Assembly (NCBI RefSeq): GCF_012524115.1
Contig: NZ_JAAZWB010000089.1
Location: 62,001-126,000, forward strand
DNA from: Bacillus sp. RO1
GTDB lineage: Bacteria; Bacillota; Bacilli; Bacillales; Bacillaceae_I
Direction of reading: 5' to 3'
DNA length: 64,000 nucleotides
The first letter of the stretch is position 1. Each line of letters opens with the position of its first letter. The notes under the pieces are model-generated. The model searched no databases and was not told where the DNA came from. It was given only the letters and a program-made list of their open reading frames with translations. Positions 26,100 to 36,615 of this stretch are shown here, piece by piece. Both the position numbers and the translations under genes were made by a program.

Positions 26100-27292
26100 G
26101 ATTGTTGGAAATAGATCAAATAAAGAGTTTGGTGGACAAGCTTGTTATAAGCGAAGAGCCAGCAAGTGCTTACATCTATAACTTAAAAAGCTTACGAAAC
26201 CATGTACAAACGATAAAAGAGTCCCTGCCAACTTATTGTTCTTTATACTATGCAGTCAAAGCAAACCCTGATCAAAAAATTCTCAACACCCTGGCAACAT
26301 TGATAGATGGATTTGATACGGCATCTGAGGGAGAAGTTAGGAAAGTAAAAAACTTAGGAAAACCAGTTGTACTGGGAGCACCAGCAAAAAAAGATAAGGA
26401 GATCTCTCTGTTAGTAGATGGTACGATCTTATACATGAATATTGAGAGTGAAAGAGATCTACACCGAATAAATCGTTTAGCTGAAAAAGCTAAAAAGGTG
26501 GTACAGGTATTCATTAGAGTGAATGTCCAACATAACGTCAAGGAGAGTTCACATAAAATGGCAGGAGTTGCAACTCAATTCGGAATAGAGGAGAGCAATA
26601 TACCTTATCTTTTAAAGAACTTAGTACAGTTTCCCTACATAGAAGTAAAAGGATTTCATTTTCACGCTATGAGTAATAATTTAAACGCTAAAGAGCATGT
26701 GGATTTTATTAAAACATGTTTAAGAAGAACTTTGGAGTGGAAGCAATCCTATGCTTTAAATGTGGAAATTGTGAATGCCGGTGGAGGAATTGGGATAAAT
26801 TACGAGAATCCAGCAGCTCAGTTCGATTGGAATTATTTCAGTGAGGAGCTTCGAGAACTAGCACCCCTTTTTGCAGAACATAAGTTAAAGATGTTCTTGG
26901 AACTTGGACGCTATCTGACCGGTAGAATGGGATATTACGTGTCAGAAGTTGTTGATTTAAAGCAGAATTATGGGGAATGGTTTGCTATAATAAGAGGAGG
27001 AAGTCACCACCTCAGACTTCCGGCAGCATGGAAAATAAGTCATCCCTTCACAATCTACTCCATAAAGAAATGGCGCGATTCACCATTGCCACGACCACAG
27101 ATAAGGGGAGAAGATGTGACAATAGCTGGTGAGCTTTGTACTCCAAATGACATATTAGTAAGAAAACAACCTGTTAAGTCGCTAAAGGTGGGCGATTTAG
27201 TTATATTCAGCATGGCTGGTGCCTATGCTTGGACAATATCACATCACGACTTTCTTTCACATCCACACCCTCAATTCTATTATATAGAGTAA
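26096..27292 (+). CDS. Fold-type III PLP enzyme of the siderophore operon (racemase/decarboxylase-like)
   Basis: About 398 residues of the alanine racemase/ornithine decarboxylase superfamily. The PLP lysine lies in LYYAVKANP near residue 60. VKGFHFHAMS, the phosphate-binding glycine loop VNAGGGIGINY, and a GELCTPNDIL cysteine motif follow. In staphyloferrin systems the homologue either racemises ornithine (SfaC) or decarboxylates a citryl-amino acid (SbnH). With only two NIS synthetases present, the SfaC role is more likely. The start is uncertain: ATG 26096 overlaps the MFS stop (ATGA), but TTG 26102 or 26105 fits the GGAAGGA RBS better. Confidence 0.85.
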   Translation: MRLLEIDQIKSLVDKLVISEEPASAYIYNLKSLRNHVQTIKESLPTYCSLYYAVKANPDQKILNTLATLIDGFDTASEGEVRKVKNLGKPVVLGAPAKKDKEISLLVDGTILYMNIESERDLHRINRLAEKAKKVVQVFIRVNVQHNVKESSHKMAGVATQFGIEESNIPYLLKNLVQFPYIEVKGFHFHAMSNNLNAKEHVDFIKTCLRRTLEWKQSYALNVEIVNAGGGIGINYENPAAQFDWNYFSEELRELAPLFAEHKLKMFLELGRYLTGRMGYYVSEVVDLKQNYGEWFAIIRGGSHHLRLPAAWKISHPFTIYSIKKWRDSPLPRPQIRGEDVTIAGELCTPNDILVRKQPVKSLKVGDLVIFSMAGAYAWTISHHDFLSHPHPQFYYIE

Positions 27293-27308
27293 GAAAGAAA
27301 AAAGTAAA

Positions 27309-27343
27309 ATGAAAAACCCTCTTTCCATGAAGAAAGGGGGTTA
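27309..27343. terminator. Terminator between the siderophore operon and hxlR-type gene
   Basis: AACCCTCTTTC and GAAAGGGGGTT arms (one G-U) lie between convergent genes, with A- and T-rich flanks. Confidence 0.8.
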
Positions 27344-27676
27344 ATTTACTAACTCATTATTTGGCGAGGTCTTTTCTATATGATGTTCACCCCATGCGCA
27401 AAGCATGTCCAATGCTGGCTTCAAAGACCAGCCGTACTCGGTTAATTCATACTCCACTTTAGGAGGTACCTGATTATAAATAATGCGATTTACAACCCCA
27501 TCAGACTCCAGTTCTCTTAGTTGTTGTGTGAGCATCTTTTGCGTAATAGTAGGCATTAGCCTTTTAAGTTCACTTGTTCGTCTTTTACTTTTAATAAGGT
27601 GACACAAGATGACTACTTTCCACTTACCACCGATAACTTCCAATGCAGCTTCCACAGGAATGTTGTATTTCTTCAT
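27341..27676 (-). CDS. HxlR-family transcriptional regulator (YtcD-like)
   Basis: A 111-residue winged-helix protein with the HxlR core: VIGGKWKVVILCHL, RRTSELKRLMPTITQKMLTQQLRELE and VEYELTEYGWSL. It is divergent from an MFS transporter gene. The same arrangement occurs at ytcD-ytbD in B. subtilis, so it probably controls that pump. The ATG has RBS AGAAGGGA. A 12-bp palindrome lies in the shared upstream region. Confidence 0.88.
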   Translation of the reverse strand: MKKYNIPVEAALEVIGGKWKVVILCHLIKSKRRTSELKRLMPTITQKMLTQQLRELESDGVVNRIIYNQVPPKVEYELTEYGWSLKPALDMLCAWGEHHIEKTSPNNELVN

Positions 27677-27764
27677 AAAATATCCCTTCTTTGTCTGGTA
27701 TTTATTTCACTCATTATACCACCATGACCTTAAAGGTAAATAGGGTACTTCCAGGTACCTACCT

Positions 27765-27776
27765 CACTTTAAAGTG
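27765..27776. promoter_or_regulatory. Palindrome in the hxlR/MFS divergent region
   Basis: CACTTTAAAGTG is a perfect 12-bp palindrome 100 bp before the MFS start. It lies next to GGTAC-containing repeats (27744-27761) of the kind HxlR proteins bind. The function is inferred from position. Confidence 0.35.
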
Positions 27777-27876
27777 CGTACTTACAATATTAAACAACTA
27801 CCTTCATAATAAGAACTCGAAAGGATTCCTAATGGCGCCAACAGGAAATCTGAAACATATGAAGGAGGCTTTTAAG

Positions 27877-29091
27877 ATGAATTCACAAGCAGTTTCTATA
27901 GATCATCCTAAAACAAACAGAAAAAATAGTACGTTAGCATTGTTAGCTTTAGCAATTAGTGCTTTTGGAATTGGAACCACTGAATTCGTTCCCGTTGGCT
28001 TATTGTCAACAATCTCTAATGATTTAAACATCTCCATCACACTGGCTGGATTATTAATATCGGGTTATGCAATGGGTGTTGCTGTAGGAGCACCAGTACT
28101 AACGGCACTGACAAATAAAATGAATCGCAAAACACTACTCATCTCACTTATGGTTGTATTTATTATTGGTAATACGGTAGCAGCATTATCCAACAGTTAT
28201 GAACTACTATTGGTAGCACGGTTTATCACCGCATTCTCACACGGAATTTTCTTTTCAATAGGGGCAACAATCGCTGCAGATCTTGTTCCTGCTGACAAAA
28301 GGGCCAGCGCCATTGCTTTGATGTTTACAGGATTGACTGTGGCGACAGTAACAGGTGTACCACTAGGAACCTTTATTGGACAAATGTTTGGCTGGAGAGC
28401 AACGTTTTGGGGTGTTGCTTTGTTGGGAGTGATTGGAGCAGTAGCAAGTGCAATTCTAATTCCGCGCAATTTAAAAGAGGCACCACCATCAACGTTACGC
28501 GAGCAACTTGATGTGTTGAAAAACAGTAAACTTTTGATGGCCTTTGCGATAACCGCTTTAGGATATGGTGGGACTTTCGTGGCATTCACTTACTTGACAC
28601 CACTTTTAGAAACCGTTACAGGATTTAGTGCAAAGTGGGTAAGTGGTATCTTACTTGTTTATGGAATCGCTGTTGCAGTAGGGAATGTAATTGGGGGTAA
28701 AGCATCAGATAAGAACCCCTTGAAGGCACTAATGTGGATGTTTATGATGCAAGCTGTCATTTTGGTTGTGTTGACATTTGCAGCACCATTTAAAGTTGTA
28801 GGGCTGATCGTGATTTTCTTAATGGGGATGTTTGCATTTATGAATGTACCTGGACTTCAGGTGTTGGTCGTGAATCTTGCAGAAAAATATGTACCTTCTG
28901 CAGTAAACGTGGCTTCTGCGCTCAATATTGCAGCATTTAACGTAGGGATAGCGATTGGATCGTTGTTAGGTGGTATTATTGTGGTTTCTATAGGTCTGAT
29001 CCATACTCCATGGATTGGGGGAGTCATGGTGATGGGGGCAGTTGGGTTGACGTTTAAATTAATGAAAATGGAAGGGAAAACTGCTCATTGA
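27877..29091 (+). CDS. MFS efflux transporter (YtbD/DHA1 family)
   Basis: A 404-residue, twelve-span transporter of the AraJ/YtbD group. It has FGIGTTEFVPVGLL in helix 1 and ALTNKMNRKTLL in loop 2-3. Start ATG 27877 follows GAAGGAGG. A longer in-frame extension runs back into the regulator's promoter and is not credible. It is likely drug or metabolite efflux, controlled by the divergent HxlR protein. The long leader (about 90 nt or more) carries the palindrome. The substrate is unknown. Confidence 0.88.
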   Translation: MNSQAVSIDHPKTNRKNSTLALLALAISAFGIGTTEFVPVGLLSTISNDLNISITLAGLLISGYAMGVAVGAPVLTALTNKMNRKTLLISLMVVFIIGNTVAALSNSYELLLVARFITAFSHGIFFSIGATIAADLVPADKRASAIALMFTGLTVATVTGVPLGTFIGQMFGWRATFWGVALLGVIGAVASAILIPRNLKEAPPSTLREQLDVLKNSKLLMAFAITALGYGGTFVAFTYLTPLLETVTGFSAKWVSGILLVYGIAVAVGNVIGGKASDKNPLKALMWMFMMQAVILVVLTFAAPFKVVGLIVIFLMGMFAFMNVPGLQVLVVNLAEKYVPSAVNVASALNIAAFNVGIAIGSLLGGIIVVSIGLIHTPWIGGVMVMGAVGLTFKLMKMEGKTAH

Positions 29092-29112
29092 TGGGCGGTT
29101 TTTTCTTTTTTA
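29077..29112 (+). terminator. Intrinsic terminator after the MFS gene
   Basis: AAAACTGCTC and GGGCGGTTTT arms (with G-U pairs) overlap the stop codon and precede a T run. Confidence 0.65.
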
Positions 29113-29170
29113 TGAGGGGAAGTGCTATTATTTGCACCACAGAACAAATGTTCGTATAATATAAATATAG

Positions 29171-30153
<983 letters not shown>

Positions 30154-30165
30154 ATACTTGAGAGC

Positions 30166-30198
30166 AGAGGAGTAACTTAATACTCCTCTAATCTTTTA
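30166..30198 (+). terminator. Intrinsic terminator after the endonuclease gene
   Basis: AGAGGAGTA and TACTCCTCT form a perfect 9-bp stem followed by T-rich sequence. Confidence 0.75.
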
Positions 30199-30654
30199 TT
30201 TTCTTCGGGGTCTACATAATATGTATTATAGGAAGTTATAGAAAAAACGTTATTTTGTATCAAAAACTAAGTAAACTTATGATAGTGAGACAAAAAAACA
30301 AAAAAAAAGATATAATCCCTTAGTTTAATTATTTTTACCTAATTTGCATTAGAATAATTATTTTTCATCATTATATTAGATCTACAACCTAAAACTAAAC
30401 TGAGTTTGTCTGGCTGATAAGGATTTTTATTGTTTTATTTTTGATAAATGGTCTCTATTGAATTGTTTATAGATCTGATAATGCAGTTGTCTCTTTTTAT
30501 TAGTGAGTTTACATAACATTATTACCGCAATAAAATAATGACTTTGTCCCTTCATTGCTGTCCAAATTTTATTTAGAAGAATTATTCCTAAAGCGTATTA
30601 ACTCTAAAAAGATGCAATAAGATGTTAGAAATCCCTTTCTGTGGAGGTGTTTCT
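30199..30654. other. AT-rich intergenic region, no gene seen
   Basis: About 450 bp of very AT-rich sequence between the endonuclease terminator and guaD. I see no ORF with an RBS, no riboswitch-like structure and no phased repeats. The guaD promoter presumably lies near the right end. Confidence 0.5.
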
Positions 30655-31131
30655 TTGGAAAAGCACATGCATGAATTCTTTCTTCACCGTGCCATAGACT
30701 TGGCTCTTCAAAATGTTAAAGAAAATGGCGGTCCATTCGGTGCCGTTATCACTAAGAACAATCAAATCATTGCTGAAGGTGTCAACAGAGTTACCAGTAA
30801 CCTTGATCCAACAGCACATGCTGAAGTTATGGCTATACGGAAAGCTTGTCATAACTTACAAACCTTTGAACTTAGAGATTGCGTACTTTATAGCAGCTGT
30901 GAACCCTGTCCGATGTGTCTTGGAGCTATTTATTGGTCTCGTATTCCAACCGTATATTTTGCTGCAGATCGAAATGATGCTGCCTCCATTCATTTTGATG
31001 ACGAGTTTATTTATCGTGAAGTTCAACTTGATCCTGCAAATCGAACCCTCCCCTTTATTCATTTACCATTAGTAAACTCCTTGCAACCTTTTATTAATTG
31101 GAGTAAAAAAGTTGATCGGACTCATTATTGA
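30655..31131 (+). CDS. guaD: Guanine deaminase GuaD
   Basis: A 158-residue zinc-dependent cytidine-deaminase-fold enzyme. HAEVMAIRKAC supplies the zinc His and catalytic Glu, and SCEPCPMCLGAIYWSR supplies the two zinc Cys. The C terminus and FDDEFIYREV match B. subtilis GuaD, which converts guanine to xanthine in purine salvage and catabolism. TTG 30655 follows the RBS GGAGGTG. An earlier in-frame ATG (30622) overlaps poorly and would displace that RBS. A terminator follows. Confidence 0.9.
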   Translation: MEKHMHEFFLHRAIDLALQNVKENGGPFGAVITKNNQIIAEGVNRVTSNLDPTAHAEVMAIRKACHNLQTFELRDCVLYSSCEPCPMCLGAIYWSRIPTVYFAADRNDAASIHFDDEFIYREVQLDPANRTLPFIHLPLVNSLQPFINWSKKVDRTHY

Positions 31132-31165
31132 AAAACAACGCCACATTGTTATGGCGTTGTTTTTT
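31129..31165. terminator. Terminator between guaD and the isochorismatase-like gene
   Basis: AACAACGCCA and TGGCGTTGTT form a perfect stem with flanking A and T runs, suited to both convergent genes. Confidence 0.85.
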
Positions 31166-31166
31166 A

Positions 31167-31733
31167 TTAATTCTTAATGGGTTGCTGTTGAATTATTTTT
31201 AGGACATCTTTCGTAGAAATAACTTCGGCAAACTCATTGTGTAGTGCGGAAAGTGCGTGACGATGGACATCTTCTGCTGATAGCTTCAAACCATCAAAGG
31301 AAACAGTCTCATATGCTGCAGTTGCGTCACTACAAACATATGTTCTGTAACCGAGATTTCCAGCCATTCTTACTGTAGTGGATATGCAATGATTGGAGGT
31401 CAAACCAATTACAATCAATGTTTGGTACCCATTTTTCTTTAGATAGCTGTCCAATTGTGTTCCTATAAAACAACTGTTTACGTTCTTTCGGATAAAATAT
31501 TCGTCTTCCAACGGCTCAAATCCTGGTTTCAAAGCAAACCCAGGGTTGCTGGGATGAAGTTTAGAATTTGGATCTTGAGATACATGTTGAACGTGTATGA
31601 TAGGAAGCTCTTTTTGTCTCCACGCTTTCATCAGTTCTAGCATTCTATCTTCAGCATCTAGATTATTGCGTTGGCCCCATGCTGGATCGTCAAACCCTTT
31701 TTGAACATCTACAACTAGTAATACTGGCTTCAT
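31167..31733 (-). CDS. Isochorismatase-family cysteine hydrolase
   Basis: A 188-residue protein of the isochorismatase/nicotinamidase fold. Asp in LLVVDVQKGFDD, Lys in FIRKNVNS and the nucleophilic Cys in GLTSNHCISTTVRMA form the expected catalytic triad. Family members hydrolyse amides such as nicotinamide or N-carbamoyl compounds. The substrate cannot be assigned. ATG 31733 follows GAGAGGGGA. An upstream in-frame GTG-type start would cover that RBS. Confidence 0.85.
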   Translation of the reverse strand: MKPVLLVVDVQKGFDDPAWGQRNNLDAEDRMLELMKAWRQKELPIIHVQHVSQDPNSKLHPSNPGFALKPGFEPLEDEYFIRKNVNSCFIGTQLDSYLKKNGYQTLIVIGLTSNHCISTTVRMAGNLGYRTYVCSDATAAYETVSFDGLKLSAEDVHRHALSALHNEFAEVISTKDVLKIIQQQPIKN

Positions 31734-31908
31734 AATGCATCCCCTCTCTTTCCCCACTATTCTATTAGATGTTTGTAATCGATATGCTTAGAGATAAACA
31801 TTGAGTATTGTTACTTTGAGTATTGTTTTTACCATATTATATCAGATATTGTTTATCTGCTGTTTCAGAAACAATTTTTTACTGGAGAGTCTGGAAATGT
31901 TGGGACTG

Positions 31909-32020
31909 GTTCTATCATTTATTCGTGACCTTCTACCATAAAACTGCGACCTTCTACATTTCCCGGATTTGCTTCTACATTTCCCACACAATCTTCTACC
32001 TCTAAATTAAGATCTTCTAC
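31909..32020 (+). repeat. 21-nt phased direct-repeat array B (core CTTCTAC)
   Basis: The core CTTCTAC starts at 31930, 31951, 31972, 31993 and 32014, exactly 21 nt apart. A degenerate copy (GTTCTAT) lies one period earlier at 31909. The sequence between cores differs. The array lies between parC's 3' end and the isochorismatase-like gene's 5' end. A minus-strand reading gives VE-x5 heptads without a good RBS. It has the same architecture as arrays A and C with an unrelated core. Confidence 0.8.
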
Positions 32021-32141
32021 AATTTTAATATTTTTGCTCACCATAAGTTTACATAATAAAAATCTAGTAAACCGATTAATAACCTTCCTGCCAACCATTC
32101 TACGCATTTCACTAACATACAACAAAACAAACCCAAAAAAA

Positions 32142-32188
32142 CCGCCCCTCCACGTAAAAAATCCTACGCAGAAAAGCGGTCTCAACTA
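32142..32188 (-). terminator. Probable terminator after parC
   Basis: On the minus strand ACCGC and GCGGT arms, with inner partial pairing (GCGT/ACGT), precede a T7 run. Confidence 0.55.
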
Positions 32189-32196
32189 ACTTTATC

Positions 32197-34641
32197 CTAT
32201 TTTTCCTTACTTTCTACTTCCTCTTCCGTCTCTACCCACATCTTCACTACATCTCCTGCTTCCTGTTGATCCAGGACGAAGGATCCGTTTGAATAGCGGT
32301 CATTGTTGCGGTAAGAGGCAGCTGCAAGCTTCTCCACCATGCCTTTTTCCGTTTGTACATAAATGAAGCTTGAAGGCTCCACAAGATCAACTGCTGCTAT
32401 CTGGTGTGGATTATTTTTAACTTCTCGAAGCATAACTAGCCCACGTTTAGCACGTGTAGCTTTATCAAACTCGGTAATTTTCAACTTCTTCACCGCACCG
32501 CGATGGGTGGCGATAAACAGCATGGCTTTGGATTCCTTTTCGAATACTAAGCCGCTTACAACAAAGTCATTATCTTTCAAGTTTATACCTTTCACACCGG
32601 CTGCACGGGCGCCGACGACATTAATTTCCTCTTCGGTAAACCATAGTCCATACCCGCTTCGCGTTGCCAAAAAGATATCCTGATTGCCATCTGTAAGGTG
32701 AACATCTACTACCTGGTCATCACCTTTAAGGTTTACGGCCATCAGTGGCTTAGAGTAGCGTTGTGCTTTGTACGCGCTCAACTCTGTTTTCTTGACCATT
32801 CCGTTACGTGTTACGAACAACAAGAATTTAGGATCCTCGAAATTGCTGACAGGTATTGCTTTTATGATGGACTCATCTCGGTCTATTGGAACAATATTTG
32901 CTACATGTTGGCCCATATCCTTCCAGCGGATGTCAGGAAGTTCATGGACTGGCAGGAACAAATAATTACCCTTGTTGGTGAACAATAGCAACGTTTGGGT
33001 TGTATTAATGTCCAATTTGGAGATAATTCTGTCCGTTTCTTTCATTCCAAAATCTTGTCCATTGGAAGCGGAGAAAGAACGTAAGCTTGTACGCTTTACG
33101 TATCCGTCCTTTGTAACGGTAACGATGACGTCTTCTGAAGGAATCATTACTTCCAGGTTGATTTTGAGTTCTTCAATCTGATCCTGAATTTTAGAACGAC
33201 GCTCATTTGTATAGAGTTTCTTCACGCGTTTTAAATCGGACTTAATAACTGAAAGTAACTTTTTCTCGCTTGCTAGAATTGCTTCTAACTCAGCAACTTT
33301 TTTAGCTAATTCATCTGCTTCTGCCTGCAAAGCTGTAATATCCGTATTGGTTAAACGGTAAAGCTGCAAGGAAACAATAGCTTCCGCTTGCGGTTCTGTA
33401 AAAGTGAACTTGGCAATCAAGTTATCTTTTGCATCGCGTTTGTCTTTGGAAGCACGGATGGTAGCAATTACTTCGTCTAAAATAGAGAGTGCTTTCATTA
33501 AGCCTTCTACAACGTGTTGGCGTTCTTTTGCTCTATTTAACTCAAAACGTGAACGGTTTGAGATTACTTCTTTCTGGTGATCTATGTATGCATCCAAAAA
33601 GTGTGGCAATCCCATTAATGTCGGGCGCTTTTTATAGATGGCAACCATGTTGAAGTTGAAAGTGATTTGCAGATCTGTATTTTTATAAAGATAATTTAAA
33701 ATACCATTGGCATCTGCTTCTTTTTTTAGTTCAATAACAACACGAAGGCCTGTGCGGTCGGTTTCGTCACGAACTTCTGCAATGCCATCCACCTTTTTGT
33801 CATAGCGAAGTTCATCAAATTTCTTAACGAGATTCGCTTTGTTCACTTCATATGGAACTTCTGTGATAATAATCTGTTGCTTTCCGCCACGGATGTCTTC
33901 CACTTCAGCCAACCCGCGAACGATGATCTTGCCTTTTCCAGTTTCGTAGGCTTTTTTGATTCCTTCTACTCCTTGAATGATCCCTCCAGTAGGGAAATCC
34001 GGTCCTTTGACAGCAGTCATAAGTTCATCCACTGTCACAGAAGGATTATCGATACGCATGATAGTTGCATCAATGACTTCTCCAAGATGGTGTGGAGGAA
34101 TATCCGTTGCATATCCGGCAGATATTCCTGTAGAGCCATTTACTAATAGATTTGGATACATGGCAGGAAGAACAACAGGTTCCTGAGATGTATCATCAAA
34201 GTTAGGAATAAATTCTACTGTTTTTTTATCAAGATCACGTAAAAGCTCAGATGCGATTGGTGATAATCTTGCTTCCGTGTAACGCATTGCCGCTGGTGGG
34301 TCGCCATCGATGCTACCGTTGTTACCATGCATCTCGATTAGCATATTTCGTACCTTCCAGTCCTGACTCATACGGACCATAGCATCATACACAGAGGAAT
34401 CTCCATGTGGATGATAGTTACCGATTACGTTACCGACTGTTTTTGCAGATTTACGGAATGGTTTATCATGTACGTTTCCTTCTGCGTACATGGCATATAA
34501 AATTCGTCGTTGTACTGGTTTAAGTCCATCACGTGCATCTGGTAGTGCACGTTCCTGGATAATATATTTACTGTAACGTCCAAATCGGTCGCCTAAAACT
34601 TCCTCTAGGGGTAAGTCGTGAAATTTCTCTATCTGTGTCAT
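32197..34641 (-). CDS. parC: DNA topoisomerase IV subunit A
   Basis: An 814-residue type IIA topoisomerase breakage-reunion subunit. The active-site Tyr lies in AMRYTEARLS near residue 120. The quinolone-interaction helix reads GNYHPHGDSSVYDAMVRM, with the susceptible-type Ser and an Asp. C-terminal beta-pinwheel repeats (for example TRNGMVKKTELS, TRSGYGLWF) follow. With ParE it decatenates daughter chromosomes and relaxes supercoils. It starts three bases after parE and is the last gene of the parE-parC unit. Confidence 0.96.
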   Translation of the reverse strand: MTQIEKFHDLPLEEVLGDRFGRYSKYIIQERALPDARDGLKPVQRRILYAMYAEGNVHDKPFRKSAKTVGNVIGNYHPHGDSSVYDAMVRMSQDWKVRNMLIEMHGNNGSIDGDPPAAMRYTEARLSPIASELLRDLDKKTVEFIPNFDDTSQEPVVLPAMYPNLLVNGSTGISAGYATDIPPHHLGEVIDATIMRIDNPSVTVDELMTAVKGPDFPTGGIIQGVEGIKKAYETGKGKIIVRGLAEVEDIRGGKQQIIITEVPYEVNKANLVKKFDELRYDKKVDGIAEVRDETDRTGLRVVIELKKEADANGILNYLYKNTDLQITFNFNMVAIYKKRPTLMGLPHFLDAYIDHQKEVISNRSRFELNRAKERQHVVEGLMKALSILDEVIATIRASKDKRDAKDNLIAKFTFTEPQAEAIVSLQLYRLTNTDITALQAEADELAKKVAELEAILASEKKLLSVIKSDLKRVKKLYTNERRSKIQDQIEELKINLEVMIPSEDVIVTVTKDGYVKRTSLRSFSASNGQDFGMKETDRIISKLDINTTQTLLLFTNKGNYLFLPVHELPDIRWKDMGQHVANIVPIDRDESIIKAIPVSNFEDPKFLLFVTRNGMVKKTELSAYKAQRYSKPLMAVNLKGDDQVVDVHLTDGNQDIFLATRSGYGLWFTEEEINVVGARAAGVKGINLKDNDFVVSGLVFEKESKAMLFIATHRGAVKKLKITEFDKATRAKRGLVMLREVKNNPHQIAAVDLVEPSSFIYVQTEKGMVEKLAAASYRNNDRYSNGSFVLDQQEAGDVVKMWVETEEEVESKEK

Positions 34642-34644
34642 CTG

Positions 34645-36615
34645 TTATACCTCCTCTGCTGCGACCAACAAGTTATCATTTTCAAGTATATTAGGGTCCT
34701 CTTCCAAACCAAAAGCAACATGGCTTTCTATCCATTTTCGTCTTGGTTCTACTTTGTCCCCCATTAGTGTGGTTACACGACGCTCAGCACGGGCTGCATC
34801 GTCTATTCGTACGCGTATTAAGGTACGAGTATCTGGGTTCATGGTTGTTTCCCACAATTGATCTGCGTTCATTTCCCCAAGACCTTTATAACGTTGGATG
34901 GTATAGCCGCGACCAATCTTCTGGATAGCTCCTTGCAATTCTTCATCAGACCAAGCGTATTCCAATACTTCTTTTTTCCCGGTCCCCTTGCTTACTTTGT
35001 AAAGAGGTGGAAGAGCGATAAATACTTTTCCAGCTTCAATAAGCGGCTTCATGTAGCGATAAAAGAAGGTCAATAATAACACTTGAATATGCGCACCATC
35101 TGTATCGGCATCGGTCATGATTACCACTTTATCGTAGTTGATGTCTTCCACTGAAAAGTCCGGTCCAACGCCACCGCCTATTGCATGGATAATCGTATTA
35201 ATCTCTTCGTTTTTAAAAATGTCTGCAAGCTTGGCTTTTTCGGTATTGATAACTTTTCCTCGAAGTGGCAAGACTGCTTGGAAACGGCGATCACGGCCTT
35301 GTTTAGCCGAACCTCCTGCAGAGTCACCCTCTACCAGGTAAATTTCATTTTTCTGAGGATTGCGTGATTGTGCTGGAGTCAATTTACCGCTAAGCATCGC
35401 ATCAGATCGTTTTCTCTTTTTCCCGCTCCGGGCATCCTCTCTTGCTTTTCGAGCCGCTTCTCTAGCTTGGAAAGCTTTAATGGATTTTTTCACAAGCATC
35501 GAACTTGTTTCTGGATTTTCCTCCAGGAAGTAGGCAAGATGTTCAGACACCACACTATCTACCGCAGAACGTGCCTCACTTGTGCCAAGTTTCCCTTTTG
35601 TTTGCCCTTCAAACTGCAAGAGTTCCTCTGGGATGCGAACGGAAATAATAGCAGATAGTCCTTCTCTAATGTCTGACCCATCTAAATTTTTGTCTTTTTC
35701 CTTTAGAAGATTCACTTTTCTAGCGTATTCGTTAAAAATACGGGTCATAGCTGTTTTAGCACCAGCTTCATGTGTCCCGCCATCTTTCGTCCTCACGTTA
35801 TTAACAAAAGACAAGATGGTTTCTGAATATCCATCATTGAATTGAAAAGCGAAATCTATCTCAATACCGTTTTGGGCACCTTCAAAGGAAACAACATTAT
35901 GAAGCGAATCCTTTTCCTCATTCAGGTAAGTAACAAATGCCTCAATCCCGCTTTCATAATGAAATATCTCTTTTACGGAATTTCTTTCATCATTCAGCTC
36001 TATTTTTAGTCCCTTTAACAAAAAGGCAGATTCTCTTAGACGCTCACATAATGTCTCAAAGTTATATGTTGTGGTGCTAAAGATAGTTGTATCAGGCTTG
36101 AAATGGATAGTTGTACCTGTTTGATTGGTTGTCCCAATCTTTTCAAGTGTTGTAACTGGCTTACCTCCATTTTCAAAACGTTGCTCGTATACAATACCGT
36201 CCCGCTTGATCGTTACAGTCAACCATTCGGATAATGCATTGACGACTGAAGCACCTACACCATGTAGTCCTCCACTCGTTTTGTATCCGCCTTGACCAAA
36301 CTTTCCACCTGCATGTAATACCGTTAAAATTACTTCGGGGGTAGGTTTTCCCATTTTATGCATTCCGGTAGGCATTCCACGGCCCTTATCCTTCACGCTA
36401 ATGCTGTTATCTTTATGTATTGTCACAATGATATGATCCCCGTATCCACCCAACGCTTCGTCGACGGAATTATCAAGGATTTCGTATACTAGGTGATGAA
36501 GACCTCTGCTGTCCGTGCTTCCAATGTACATACCAGGACGTTTACGTACAGCTTCAAGACCTTCCAATACCTGTATCGCATCATCGTTATATTCAATCGT
36601 ATTTTTTGCCACCAA
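34645..36615 (-). CDS. parE: DNA topoisomerase IV subunit B
   Basis: A 656-residue ATPase subunit. A GHKL ATP site (ILDNSVDEALGG; GLHGVGASVVNALSEW) precedes the transducer. A TOPRIM domain has EGDSAGGSAKQGRDR and the DTDADGAHIQ metal-binding triad. It ends at the short C-terminal tail expected of ParE, without the GyrB insert. Start is TTG with an AAAGGGG RBS. It is adjacent to parC and divergent from nothing nearby; yneT lies upstream on the same strand behind a terminator. Confidence 0.96.
   Translation of the reverse strand: MVAKNTIEYNDDAIQVLEGLEAVRKRPGMYIGSTDSRGLHHLVYEILDNSVDEALGGYGDHIIVTIHKDNSISVKDKGRGMPTGMHKMGKPTPEVILTVLHAGGKFGQGGYKTSGGLHGVGASVVNALSEWLTVTIKRDGIVYEQRFENGGKPVTTLEKIGTTNQTGTTIHFKPDTTIFSTTTYNFETLCERLRESAFLLKGLKIELNDERNSVKEIFHYESGIEAFVTYLNEEKDSLHNVVSFEGAQNGIEIDFAFQFNDGYSETILSFVNNVRTKDGGTHEAGAKTAMTRIFNEYARKVNLLKEKDKNLDGSDIREGLSAIISVRIPEELLQFEGQTKGKLGTSEARSAVDSVVSEHLAYFLEENPETSSMLVKKSIKAFQAREAARKAREDARSGKKRKRSDAMLSGKLTPAQSRNPQKNEIYLVEGDSAGGSAKQGRDRRFQAVLPLRGKVINTEKAKLADIFKNEEINTIIHAIGGGVGPDFSVEDINYDKVVIMTDADTDGAHIQVLLLTFFYRYMKPLIEAGKVFIALPPLYKVSKGTGKKEVLEYAWSDEELQGAIQKIGRGYTIQRYKGLGEMNADQLWETTMNPDTRTLIRVRIDDAARAERRVTTLMGDKVEPRRKWIESHVAFGLEEDPNILENDNLLVAAEEV

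Noticed and set aside
31919-32185. Minus-strand ORF of 88 codons with VE-x5 heptads
   Set aside because: It reads through repeat array B, overlaps the parC terminator region and has no convincing RBS. The N-terminal part is low-complexity.
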